Positions 55,969 to 64,000 of a stretch of DNA of 64,000 nt are shown here, piece by piece. Origin of the DNA: Bacteroidota bacterium (lineage in GTDB: Bacteria; Bacteroidota; Bacteroidia; Chitinophagales; Chitinophagaceae); the NCBI GenBank assembly GCA_018268035.1, contig JAFDXI010000048.1, forward strand, positions 51,363-115,362, written 5' to 3'. The position numbers and the translations under genes are program-made. Position 1 is the stretch's first letter. Every line of letters starts with the position of its first letter. The notes under the pieces are model-generated. The model saw only the letters and a list, made by a program, of their open reading frames with translations, was not told the origin of the DNA and ran no database searches.

Positions 55969-56550
55969 ATGAAAAAAAATATTTGTATCTGTATCATTTT
56001 ATCTTTCATTGTTGTTGTTTCATGCAGAAAAGATGCAGCAGTGTTATCAACGTCAACTGGTGAGGCTGATCTGGCTTTGGTAAAACACTATATTGGCGAA
56101 CATTTTGGCGGGGGAGTTATTTTTTATCTTAATCAAACAGGCAAGCATGGTTTGATAGCAGCTACTTTAGATATTGAAGAAGCATCAGTTTGGTCACGCA
56201 AAGACACTTTAAACAACGCGAAAGGTACTGCATTGGGTGCAGGTGCCGGCAATTCATACAGGATAGTAAAAACTCAGGGCTATCCGGAATATGAGGAAGA
56301 TACTTATGCAGCGCTGGAATGTATGGAGTTTATGTTGAATGGCTACCAGGATTGGTTCCTCCCTTCAAAAGATGAATTAAATGAATTGTATAAACAACAA
56401 AATATTGTTGGAAACTTTAAGCCTTTCTCTTACTGGAGTTCTTCCGAACTGGATGTATCTACTGCCTGGTTTCAAAATTTTGGAAACGGGCAACAATTAC
56501 TCCAGGTAAAAACTGCAGCTTATGCATTGAGGCCGGTAAGGAGATTTTGA
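55969..56550 (+). CDS. Lcl/DUF1566-domain lipoprotein
   Basis: 193 residues with a lipoprotein signal (VVSCRKD). The mature part has GGGVIFYLNQTGKHGLIAA and ends with the DUF1566 (Lcl C-terminal) pattern: YQDWFLPSKDELNELYKQ, YWSSSE, AWFQNFGNGQQ and ALRPVRRF. The family occurs in surface and collagen-binding proteins and in many Bacteroidota lipoproteins, generally without defined function. Same strand, about 100 bases after the oxidase. Confidence 0.85.
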   Translation: MKKNICICIILSFIVVVSCRKDAAVLSTSTGEADLALVKHYIGEHFGGGVIFYLNQTGKHGLIAATLDIEEASVWSRKDTLNNAKGTALGAGAGNSYRIVKTQGYPEYEEDTYAALECMEFMLNGYQDWFLPSKDELNELYKQQNIVGNFKPFSYWSSSELDVSTAWFQNFGNGQQLLQVKTAAYALRPVRRF

Positions 56551-56626
56551 AATCATTTTGAATTGTATGACTGACATTTAAAAAAATATTTTACCTGTAT
56601 TCCATTAAAAAGCTCTTTGTTTGAGA

Positions 56627-57721
56627 ATGAAAAAATGGCTTCAATACCTTTTACAAAAACCTGTAATCCGCCTGGCAGAGAAATTTTCTTCACGGCCTGA
56701 CAAACAAAGGGTCTTTGATTCGCTATCGGAATTGTTTTCAAAAATAAAAGGTGGTGATATAAAGAAAGGAATGCTACTTCCCTTTGATGTTTCTAAACAA
56801 AAAATTATTATTTTTTCCGACCAGCATAAAGGCGCAAAAAATAAAGCAGATGATTTTGCCATCTGTGAAAAAAATTATGTTGCTGCACTTGACTATTATT
56901 TCTCACAGGGGTTTCAATATATTAATCTCGGTGATGGAGAAGAGTTGTGGGAGAATAATATTTTCCAGGTTAAGAAAAATAACACACTCTCATTTGAAAA
57001 AGAGAAATTGTTTGTACAACAAAAGCAATTCATAAAAATTTTTGGCAACCACGATTTATATTGGGCAAATGATCCTTTGGCATGGTTACAATTACAAAAT
57101 ATTTACGGAGAGAAAATACCTGTTTATGAAGGTTGCATTTTAAGCACCCTTTTCAATAATCGTTTATTTCAAATCTGTCTCACACATGGCCACCAGGGTG
57201 ACCTGCAAAGTGATGGCAATGCATTTAGTAAATTTTTTGTAGCCAATATCTGGGGGCCTTTGCAAGGCTGGTTGGATATTAATCCCAATACACCAGCATT
57301 TAATAATCAATTAAAATCTTTGCACAATAGTATCATGTATGAATGGAGCAGCATTGAAAAAAATATTTTACTGATTACAGGCCATACACATCAACCTGTA
57401 TTTTTATCACTGACACACCTGGAACGTTTGTATGTGAAGCTGGCTAATGCACAAAAAAATAATGATGTAGAAAAAATAAGAAGTATAGAAACAGAAATAG
57501 CAAGAGCAGAACCGGTAAACCCAACGCAGCCTGATTTTTCCAAAACAATCCCTTCCTATTTCAACAGTGGATGTTGTTGTTTTAGTGATGGTGATATAAC
57601 CGGTATCGAAATGGCAGATGGTTGTATCCGGTTAATAAAATGGCATTCAAAAACTGACATTCCGAAAAGAGAAGTATTGGAAGAAATTAGACTTAAAGAA
57701 CTGGAAGATTTACTACCTTGA
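56627..57721 (+). CDS. Calcineurin-like metallophosphoesterase
   Basis: 364 residues from ATG 56627 (an in-frame TTG two codons earlier is less likely). The five metal-binding blocks are clear: FSDQHKG (D-x-H), GDGEELWE, GNHD, THGHQGD and TGHTHQP. There is no signal peptide. Substrate unknown; relatives hydrolyse phosphodiesters, nucleotides or UDP-diacylglucosamine. No link with its neighbours is evident beyond strand. Confidence 0.88.
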   Translation: MKKWLQYLLQKPVIRLAEKFSSRPDKQRVFDSLSELFSKIKGGDIKKGMLLPFDVSKQKIIIFSDQHKGAKNKADDFAICEKNYVAALDYYFSQGFQYINLGDGEELWENNIFQVKKNNTLSFEKEKLFVQQKQFIKIFGNHDLYWANDPLAWLQLQNIYGEKIPVYEGCILSTLFNNRLFQICLTHGHQGDLQSDGNAFSKFFVANIWGPLQGWLDINPNTPAFNNQLKSLHNSIMYEWSSIEKNILLITGHTHQPVFLSLTHLERLYVKLANAQKNNDVEKIRSIETEIARAEPVNPTQPDFSKTIPSYFNSGCCCFSDGDITGIEMADGCIRLIKWHSKTDIPKREVLEEIRLKELEDLLP

Positions 57722-57762
57722 GCGCTACAACTGTTCTTCCTGCAAATTCATAAAATAAAAAA

Positions 57763-58401
57763 ATGAAACAAATCATTCAATGTGCTTCTGCCTGTTGCTT
57801 TTTTTTAATATTGCAATTTGGTTGTAAGGCACAAACTTCTTCCTGGGTCTCTTTGTTTGACGGTAAATCATTAACGGGTTGGAAAGTGGGCGACAATGCA
57901 TCTACTTTTAGTATTGAAAGCGGTATGATAAAAGTAAATGGTAACACAGCACATTTGTTTTATGATGGCCCTGTGCATGATCATGATTTTAAGAATTTTG
58001 AATTTAAAGCAGATGTAATGACAAGGCCACATTCCAATTCAGGTATTTATTTTCATACACAGTTTCAGCAAGGTGGCTGGCCTGAAAAAGGATATGAAGT
58101 GCAGGTGAATAATTCACATACAGACTGGAGAAGGACTGGGAGTTTATATGGTATTGAAGATATAAAAAAAGTGTATGTGCCGGATAATGTGTGGTTTACT
58201 GAATATATAAAAGTTGAAGGTAAACATGTCATCATAAAAATAAATGATACTGTTGTAGTAGATTATACTGAGCCTGAAAATGTGCAGCGGCCTGAAGATA
58301 TGAAAGGCCGTATTATTGTTCACGGTACTTTTGCATTACAGGGACATGATCCCGGCAGCACTGTTTATTTTAAAAATATTTTTGTAAAAGTTTTGCCTTA
58401 A
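57763..58401 (+). CDS. DUF1080 (3-keto-disaccharide hydrolase-like) lipoprotein
   Basis: 212 residues with a lipobox (LQFGC). The mature domain begins WVSLFDGKSLTGWKV, the DUF1080 signature, and contains SNSGIYFHTQFQ and GYEVQVNN strands of the concanavalin-like fold, as in laminin-G-type and 3-keto-glycoside hydrolases. Members act on oxidised disaccharides or other glycans. The next gene follows after 17 bases. Confidence 0.87.
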   Translation: MKQIIQCASACCFFLILQFGCKAQTSSWVSLFDGKSLTGWKVGDNASTFSIESGMIKVNGNTAHLFYDGPVHDHDFKNFEFKADVMTRPHSNSGIYFHTQFQQGGWPEKGYEVQVNNSHTDWRRTGSLYGIEDIKKVYVPDNVWFTEYIKVEGKHVIIKINDTVVVDYTEPENVQRPEDMKGRIIVHGTFALQGHDPGSTVYFKNIFVKVLP

Positions 58402-58418
58402 GCGTCTAAGAAATCATC

Positions 58419-59240
58419 ATGGCAAATAGTGAAAAGGCCGGAAGGGTGATGCCACTCACCTGTACATTGATCCAAACAAAATTATTTTGGGAAGATGCAG
58501 TTGCCAACAGGCAGATGCTGGAAGAAAAAATCAATTCCATTCAGCAAAAAACAGAAGTTGTGATTTTGCCCGAAATGTTTTCAACAGGATTTAGCATGCA
58601 TCCTGAAAATTGTTCTGAAAAAATGGATGGTGAAACCATAGCATGGATGAAGCGAATTGCTTTATCAAAAAAAATTATTCTTACCGGTAGCCTGATGATA
58701 GAAGATGATGGCAGTTATTTCAATCGTTTAATCTGGATGCTTCCAAATGGCCAATATGGTTTTTATGATAAACGGCATTTATTTGCTTATGGTGAAGAGC
58801 ACAATCATTATACTGCCGGTGAAAAAAGATTTATTGCTTCAGTGAATGGATGGAAGATTAACCTTCAGGTTTGTTATGATCTGCGTTTCCCGGTGTGGGC
58901 AAGGCAAAAATTTGACAACAATAATTTTGAATATGATATTTTGATTTATGTTGCCAACTGGCCAGAGCGAAGGTCACTTGCATGGAAAACTTTGTTAATG
59001 GCAAGGGCTATCGAAAACCAATGTTATGTTATTGGTGTGAACAGGGTGGGTGATGATGGCAATGAAGTGTATCATGCGGGTGATAGTATGGTGGTGAATC
59101 CTTTGGGAGAAATATTGTATCATAAAAAAGATGAAGAAGATATTTTTACTATCACCTTTACAAAAAATCATCTTGAAGAAATCAGGAGCCGTTTTCCATT
59201 TTGGAAAGATGCTGATAAATTTATTATAACAAACGAATGA
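58419..59240 (+). CDS. Nitrilase-superfamily amidohydrolase (omega-amidase/YafV-like)
   Basis: 273 residues. The Glu-Lys-Cys triad is visible: LPEMFSTGFSM, FYDKRHLF and QVCYDLRFP, with MARAIENQCYVIGVNRVG after it. This is the branch of 2-oxoglutaramate amidase (YafV) and related enzymes. The N-terminus may begin at the internal Met of residue 11 (58449, MPLTCTLIQTKLFW), which matches family length better. Confidence 0.9.
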   Translation: MANSEKAGRVMPLTCTLIQTKLFWEDAVANRQMLEEKINSIQQKTEVVILPEMFSTGFSMHPENCSEKMDGETIAWMKRIALSKKIILTGSLMIEDDGSYFNRLIWMLPNGQYGFYDKRHLFAYGEEHNHYTAGEKRFIASVNGWKINLQVCYDLRFPVWARQKFDNNNFEYDILIYVANWPERRSLAWKTLLMARAIENQCYVIGVNRVGDDGNEVYHAGDSMVVNPLGEILYHKKDEEDIFTITFTKNHLEEIRSRFPFWKDADKFIITNE

Positions 59241-59310
59241 TTTTATTGCACTTTGATTGCATCAATTAAATATATAGTGAATAAAACAAGGATGTTAATT
59301 TCAAAAACAA

Positions 59311-60414
59311 ATGAGTAGTTCAAAAATTTTTATTGCAGAAAAGATTTTTACAGGTAAAAAAATGTTGCATCATCATGCAATTGTAACAGAAGGTGGTTTA
59401 ATTACCGGAATACAACCGGAAGAAGAAATAAGTGCTGGTAAAAATGTTATAAATTATAAAGACGCTCTTATTGCACCGGCATTTATAGATATACAATTAT
59501 ATGGCGCTGATAAAAGATTGCTTTCAGTTTATCCGGATACAACTACTGTAAAAGCTATTTATGATTACAGTAAAGCAGGTGGCGCATCTCATTGCATGCC
59601 CACAGTTGCTACCAATACTTATGAAGTGATTTTTAAATGTATTGATGCAGTTAAAAATTACCAGGATGCAGGCGGGCAGGGTGTTTTGGGCTTGCATGTG
59701 GAAGGCCCGTGGATTAGTGTGGCCAAGCGTGGTGCACATAATCCTGACTGGATTTTTTCGCCTACAGTTGAACAGGCAAAAGATTTGTTGGAATATGGAA
59801 AAGGCGTAATTAAAATGATTACTGTTGCCCCTGAAACGGTTGGAAGAGAAATTGTTGAATTGATTCAGTCATATAATATCATTGTTTCAGCAGGCCATTC
59901 CAATGCAACGTATGAACAGGCCTATGCTTCTTTTGAATATATCACTACTGTAACACATTTGTATAATGCAATGAGTGCTTTGCAACACAGGGCGCCGGGT
60001 TTTGCAGGTGCAGTGTTTGATCATTCATTTGTTTATAGCAGCATTGTGCCGGATGGTTATCATGTTAGCTTTCCTGCTATCAGAATCGCAAAAAAAATTA
60101 TGGGAGAAAGGTTATTTGCCATCACTGATGCTGTGACGGAAACGAATGCAGGATATTATCAGCATATCATGGATGGTGATAAATATATTTCTAATGGCAT
60201 ACTCAGTGGCTCTGCTTTGACGATGGCTAAATGTTTTCAAAACCTTAATCAACATTGCGGTATAGAAATTGAAGAAGCGCTGAAGATGTGCAGTTTGTAT
60301 CCTGCGAGGGTGATGAAAATGGATGACAAACTTGGATTGATTGAGGCGGGAAGAAAAATAAATCTTGTAGTATTAAATGAACAACTTCATGTTGTTGAAA
60401 CAATAGTTCCATAA
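59311..60414 (+). CDS. nagA: N-acetylglucosamine-6-phosphate deacetylase
   Basis: 367-residue amidohydrolase that deacetylates GlcNAc-6-P in amino sugar or wall recycling. Metal and active-site motifs: LGLHVEGPWIS (Glu), VSAGHSNATYEQA (His), VTHLYNAMS (His) and the catalytic Asp in FAITDAVTE. The usual PGFID-IHxHG is PAFIDIQLYGADK here, lacking the HxH of the bacterial group that binds two metals, as in some NagA of single-metal type. Followed by a CocE-type hydrolase gene after 26 bases. Confidence 0.92.
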   Translation: MSSSKIFIAEKIFTGKKMLHHHAIVTEGGLITGIQPEEEISAGKNVINYKDALIAPAFIDIQLYGADKRLLSVYPDTTTVKAIYDYSKAGGASHCMPTVATNTYEVIFKCIDAVKNYQDAGGQGVLGLHVEGPWISVAKRGAHNPDWIFSPTVEQAKDLLEYGKGVIKMITVAPETVGREIVELIQSYNIIVSAGHSNATYEQAYASFEYITTVTHLYNAMSALQHRAPGFAGAVFDHSFVYSSIVPDGYHVSFPAIRIAKKIMGERLFAITDAVTETNAGYYQHIMDGDKYISNGILSGSALTMAKCFQNLNQHCGIEIEEALKMCSLYPARVMKMDDKLGLIEAGRKINLVVLNEQLHVVETIVP

Positions 60415-60440
60415 TTTTCAAATTTGAAAAACTTATAATA

Positions 60441-62306
60441 ATGAAAAAAGTTTTCGCAATTGCATTTACATTTTTATGTCTTTCAGTTTTTGGTCAAACA
60501 ATAGATTCAACGTGGTTTGTAAATAATTATACGAAGAAGGAAGTGCTTATTCCAATGCGGGATGGAGTAAAACTTTTTACGAGTATTTATATGCCAAAAG
60601 ATACTGTGAGTAAGCATCCTGTTATCTTAACCCGTACACCATATTCCTGTATGCCTTATGGTGAAGATAATTATTCAAAATTGTGGAGGAGCCCTCTGGC
60701 TACGCGGTATTTAAAAGAAGGCTACATAATTGTAACACAGGATGTGCGTGGCCGTTGGATGAGTGAAGGTGATTTTGCCAATGTGCGTCCTTTCAATGCC
60801 AATAAAAAAGGAAAAGATATTGATGAGGCCAGTGATACTTATGATGCGATTGACTGGATGGTAAAAAACATTCCGGGGAATAATGGTAATGTGGGTGTGA
60901 AAGGTATTTCATATCCCGGTTTTTATTCAACAGAAGCTGCATTAAGTGGCCATCCGGCATTAAAAGCTGTGAGCCCGCAGGCGCCGGTTACTGATTGGTT
61001 TGTTGGTGATGACTTTCATCACAACGGTGCAATGTTTGCGATGGATGCGTATGAGTTTTATATTGGCTTTGGTTTTGGCAGACCAAGACCGGAACCTACT
61101 TCAGTTTGGCCAGAATCAGACAAGCCTTTTACTCCCAACAAGTATGATTTTTATTATAAGATGGGAGCCTTGCCTAACCTAACGGCAATTGCGAACAGGG
61201 ATAGTGTCTGGTTTTGGGATACCGTGATGAATCATCCTAATTATGATGCATTCTGGAAAGCACGCAATGCAAGGGTAGGTTTATATAACGTAAAACCTGC
61301 AATGATGGTTGTGGGTGGATTGTTTGATGCGGAAGATTGTTTTGGTGCCTGGAATGTTTTTAAATCTTTGGAAAAACAAAGCCCACAAACCAACTCAAGA
61401 ATTGTGGAAGGTCCCTGGTATCATGGGCAGTGGGCAAGCCAGGATGGTTCGCACCTTGGCAATGTGCAGTTTGGGAGTAATACAGCAGAATGGTACCAGG
61501 AAAATGTGGAGTTGCCATTTTTTAATTATTACCTGAAGGGGGAAGGTTCTATTGACAGCCTCACCAAAGCAACCATATTTTTCAGTGGTGAAAATGAGTG
61601 GCACCGTTTCAACTCCTGGCCTCCTGCCGGAGTGAAAATGACTGATTTATTTTTGAATGATGAGAATAGTTTGTCATTTAATAAACCTTCAACTTCCAAA
61701 CCTGACTTCTCTGAATATATTAGTGACCCTGCACATCCTGTTCCGTATTCTGAAGGAGAGTTAAGCCACAGGACAAGAGAATATATGGACGATGATCAAA
61801 GGTTTGCTGGTAGAAGACCAGATGTGTTGAGTTTTGAAACAGATGTATTGACAGAAGACGTGCGCCTTGCCGGTCCGGTTATAGCAGATTTGCAGGTAGC
61901 CTTATCTACAACAGATGCAGATTTTGTAGTTAAACTCATTGATGTTTTCCCGGATGATTTTTCTTACGGTCATAATGATAAGTATTTAATGAATGGCTAT
62001 CAGATGCTGGTGCGGGGTGAAATTGTGCGTGGAAAATTCAGGAATAGCCTCGAAAAACCAGAACCATTTGTACCGGGAAAAGTTACAGAAGTAAAATATA
62101 CGATGCCTGATATTGCACATGTATTTAAAAAAGGCCATCGCATCATGGTACAGATACAAAGCAGTTGGTTTCCACTAGTTGACAGGAACCCTCAACAGTT
62201 CCTGGATATTTATAAAGCCAAAGACAGTGATTTTATTAAGAGTGATATAAAAGTATATCATGATGCATTGAATGCATCAAAAATTATTTTACCGGTGATG
62301 AAATGA
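60441..62306 (+). CDS. CocE/NonD-family exported hydrolase (X-Pro peptidase S15-like)
   Basis: 621 residues with a signal peptide (cut near VFGQT). The catalytic Ser is in GVKGISYPGFYS (about 153-164), followed by an acid in GLFDAEDCFGAW and a His in EGPWYHGQW; an X-Pro C-terminal jelly-roll covers about 430-620. This resembles alpha-amino acid ester hydrolases and glutaryl-7-ACA acylases. Natural substrates are probably peptides or acyl esters in the periplasm. Confidence 0.9.
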   Translation: MKKVFAIAFTFLCLSVFGQTIDSTWFVNNYTKKEVLIPMRDGVKLFTSIYMPKDTVSKHPVILTRTPYSCMPYGEDNYSKLWRSPLATRYLKEGYIIVTQDVRGRWMSEGDFANVRPFNANKKGKDIDEASDTYDAIDWMVKNIPGNNGNVGVKGISYPGFYSTEAALSGHPALKAVSPQAPVTDWFVGDDFHHNGAMFAMDAYEFYIGFGFGRPRPEPTSVWPESDKPFTPNKYDFYYKMGALPNLTAIANRDSVWFWDTVMNHPNYDAFWKARNARVGLYNVKPAMMVVGGLFDAEDCFGAWNVFKSLEKQSPQTNSRIVEGPWYHGQWASQDGSHLGNVQFGSNTAEWYQENVELPFFNYYLKGEGSIDSLTKATIFFSGENEWHRFNSWPPAGVKMTDLFLNDENSLSFNKPSTSKPDFSEYISDPAHPVPYSEGELSHRTREYMDDDQRFAGRRPDVLSFETDVLTEDVRLAGPVIADLQVALSTTDADFVVKLIDVFPDDFSYGHNDKYLMNGYQMLVRGEIVRGKFRNSLEKPEPFVPGKVTEVKYTMPDIAHVFKKGHRIMVQIQSSWFPLVDRNPQQFLDIYKAKDSDFIKSDIKVYHDALNASKIILPVMK

Positions 62307-62467
62307 TTGAATTGATGAGTGGAAAAATAATTTAATGTTATAACAAGGAAATGCTTGGCAGCTTTGTGATTTTCATTTACAGGTTTGAAATCCTGAATAT
62401 GAAAATTACTTACAGTTATAATGTGTTGATTTATTATACCTGGATTTCATTCGATTGATTAAACAGT

Positions 62468-62845
62468 TTACTGGAAGTTAAAAAAGTTGTTGGTAGTGAA
62501 GTTCCAAACAAAAACGCATACAACAGCAAGTGCTTTTGAGACATAAAAGTTTTGCTTTAATCTGTCGTGAAACAGGTACACAAACATATTATTCAGGCCC
62601 AGGCCGACGATTGAAATAATGATGAATTTGATAAAAAATACATTGGTATTACTACCACCTGTATTGAATGTCCACTTCAGGTTGAGATAAAAATTATTGA
62701 TAACTGCACAGGAAAAGCCCAGGCTGTTGGCAATGTATTTATTAATCTTAAATTTCTCTTTAAAGAGCCATGTAATGAAAAAGTCAATGAGCATGCCGAT
62801 GAAGCCGACAATGCCGAATTTTGCCATTTTTATAATTAAATCCAT
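62468..62845 (-). CDS. GtrA-family membrane protein
   Basis: 125 residues with four hydrophobic helices, opening KFGIVGFIGMLIDFFITWLF and with NSLGFSCAVINNFYLNLKWTF, both typical of GtrA. The family takes part in moving lipid-linked sugars in surface polysaccharide synthesis. Stands alone, divergent from the map gene. Confidence 0.88.
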   Translation of the reverse strand: MDLIIKMAKFGIVGFIGMLIDFFITWLFKEKFKINKYIANSLGFSCAVINNFYLNLKWTFNTGGSNTNVFFIKFIIISIVGLGLNNMFVYLFHDRLKQNFYVSKALAVVCVFVWNFTTNNFFNFQ

Positions 62846-62943
62846 GGCGCAAAATAAAGGTGGTGAATTGATTATGTTAAAGAGTTAATTGTGTAAGGTT
62901 GGATATTTTTCGTGAAATTTGCAGTTTGAGCAGGAGATACAAT

Positions 62944-63771
62944 ATGATATTATACAAAACAGATGCTGAAGTAGAACTAATGAAAGAGAGCGCAAGGTTG
63001 GTAAGCAAGACACTTACTGAAGTTGCCAAAATGTTGAAACCAGGGGTAACTACATTCCAGATTGACAAGCTTTGCGGTGATTTTATACGTGATCATAAAG
63101 CCATTCCCTCATTTTTAAATTACATGGGATATCCTTACAATATTTGCGCATCGGTAAATGATGTGGTGGTACATGGTTTCCCCAACAATGTAGCATTGAA
63201 AGCTGGAGATGTTGTTTCAATTGATTTTGGTGTGATATTAAACGGTTGGCATGGTGACCATGCATATACATTTTTGTTGGGAGAAGCAGGTGAAGATGTA
63301 TTGCAGTTGTTACGTGTTACTAAAGAGTCTTTATATAAAGGAATAGAAAAAGCTGTTGCAGGCAACAGGGTAGGCGATATTTCTTTTGCTATACAAGAAC
63401 ATACTGAGCGCAAATACGGATACGGTGTTGTTAGGGAATTAGTAGGTCATGGCCTTGGGCGCAGCCTGCACGAGGATCCGCAAGTGCCTAATTATGGTAA
63501 GAGGGGCAATGGACCAAGATTAAGAGAAAATGCAACACTGGCAATTGAGCCTATGATTAATATGGGAACAAGGGAAGTCTATACCGCTAATGACGGATGG
63601 ACAGTGCATACAAGGGATGGTAAACCTTCGGCACATTTTGAACATGATATTTGTGTTAAAAAAAATAAAGCATTGATATTATCTGACTTTTCAATTATAG
63701 AAGAAGCAGAACAAAAAAATCCCAACCTGAACACTTCATATTATACATCTGTAGTAACAGGTGCCGTGTAA
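62944..63771 (+). CDS. map: Type I methionine aminopeptidase
   Basis: 275 residues from ATG 62944 (MILYKTDAEVELM); the frame is open 15 codons upstream, but that part is unlike the family. The five metal ligands can be seen: Asp in SIDFGVILNGWHGDHA (both Asp), His in LVGHGLGRSLHEDP, Glu in LAIEPMINMG and Glu in FEHDICV. It removes the initiator Met of new proteins. Here it is monocistronic, ended by the terminator at 63875. Confidence 0.95.
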   Translation: MILYKTDAEVELMKESARLVSKTLTEVAKMLKPGVTTFQIDKLCGDFIRDHKAIPSFLNYMGYPYNICASVNDVVVHGFPNNVALKAGDVVSIDFGVILNGWHGDHAYTFLLGEAGEDVLQLLRVTKESLYKGIEKAVAGNRVGDISFAIQEHTERKYGYGVVRELVGHGLGRSLHEDPQVPNYGKRGNGPRLRENATLAIEPMINMGTREVYTANDGWTVHTRDGKPSAHFEHDICVKKNKALILSDFSIIEEAEQKNPNLNTSYYTSVVTGAV

Positions 63772-63874
63772 TTGAAATCATTGCTGTTTAATAGTCATCT
63801 GGCATTCTGCAATCAGTTGTTACCCCTGATTTTTCATTAGTGTATTGGTTTAGTATATTTTTTTATTGGTCATA

Positions 63875-63910
63875 AAAAATCCCGTTACAAATGCAACGGG
63901 ATTTTATTTT
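63875..63910. terminator. Bidirectional intrinsic terminator
   Basis: An 11-bp perfect stem (AAAATCCCGTT / AACGGGATTTT, 63876-63886 and 63895-63905) with an 8-base loop, A-rich on the left and T-rich on the right, so it can serve both map (plus) and the converging gene to the right (minus). Confidence 0.8.
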
Positions 63911-63926
63911 CTCATAGACAGCAATG

Positions 63927-64000
63927 TTATCTATTGATTGCGACTTTAGCGCCAGCAATAATGCCTCCTTTTGAATCAGATATTTTCAGATAATATAAAC
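63927..64000 (-). CDS. C-terminal end of a gene, possibly T9SS type A sorting domain
   Basis: The minus-strand frame running in from the right edge ends YYLKISDSKGGIIAGAKV, then AINR and TAA at 63927-63929. The pattern (Y-x-L-K-I-x-D-x-x-G, then V/A-x-K) resembles the last strand of type A type-IX secretion sorting domains. Only 24 codons are in the window, so this is tentative. It sits in front of the bidirectional terminator, as a gene end should. Confidence 0.5.
   Translation of the reverse strand, partial: LYYLKISDSKGGIIAGAKVAINR

Noticed and set aside
1..64000. tRNA, rRNA, CRISPR or insertion sequence
   Set aside because: Reading both strands by eye I found no cloverleaf-like arms with a T-loop motif, no rRNA motifs, no regular spaced repeats and no transposase ORF; a covariance-model scan would be decisive for small RNAs.

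Overview
The window is AT-rich chromosomal DNA from a member of the Bacteroidota, most likely of the Chitinophagaceae type. The placement is inferred from gene content: part of gldE at the left edge in a gldE-ssb-mutY arrangement, a porT-like gene near ubiE, a 1789-residue protein with a type B type-IX-secretion sorting domain next to a PorP/SprF protein, many SusD-era style lipoproteins and '...FAQ' signal peptides, and start-proximal promoters of the Bacteroidota form TAnnTTTG. There are no rRNA or tRNA genes, CRISPR arrays, intact insertion sequences or prophage genes that I can recognise; the window is mainly core chromosome with one small accessory scar at 20.1-20.9 kb.

Layout. 1-3 kb (minus): MBL-fold hydrolase, mutY, ssb, gldE. 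3-6 kb: lipoprotein, patatin-like lipase, ribF. 6-11 kb (plus): purM, then a tightly coupled ureohydrolase / PH-like membrane protein / radical SAM / DinB run. 11-17 kb (minus): the giant repeat-rich secreted protein and its PorP/SprF partner. 17.5-26 kb (plus): ChbG-like deacetylase, proline dehydrogenase, a scar holding a MazF/PemK toxin relic and short repeats, feoB with a non-ATG start, and a GH78 rhamnosidase. 26-33 kb: the RelA/SpoT enzyme, a three-gene YtxH/holin-like stress cassette, an AI-2E family permease, porT, a 58-residue small ORF, ubiE, and a frameshifted gene. 34-38 kb (plus): MoxR, DUF58, BatD-like and BatA genes, a shortened Bat operon. 38-45 kb: SRPBCC protein, rsgA, gamma carbonic anhydrase, class III aminotransferase, PfkB kinase, L,D-transpeptidase. 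45-46 kb: AraC-type regulator with a cysteine cluster.

46-53 kb (minus) is a complete histidine operon in the order hisG-D-C-B-H-A-F-IE. Upstream of hisG lies what reads as a full transcription attenuator: a TTG-N18-TACATTTG promoter, a 19-codon leader peptide with five His codons, a competing GUAAGC segment immediately after the His codons, and an intrinsic terminator ending 7 bases before the hisG start codon. The hisB gene has an intact dehydratase domain but a short N-terminal half that seems to be the remains of the histidinol-phosphatase HAD domain with its catalytic motifs lost. These two observations are the most interesting in the window.

53.5-64 kb (mostly plus): multicopper oxidase, Lcl-domain lipoprotein, metallophosphoesterase, DUF1080 lipoprotein, nitrilase-family amidase, nagA, CocE-type hydrolase, GtrA protein, methionine aminopeptidase, a strong terminator, and the tail of a further minus-strand gene.
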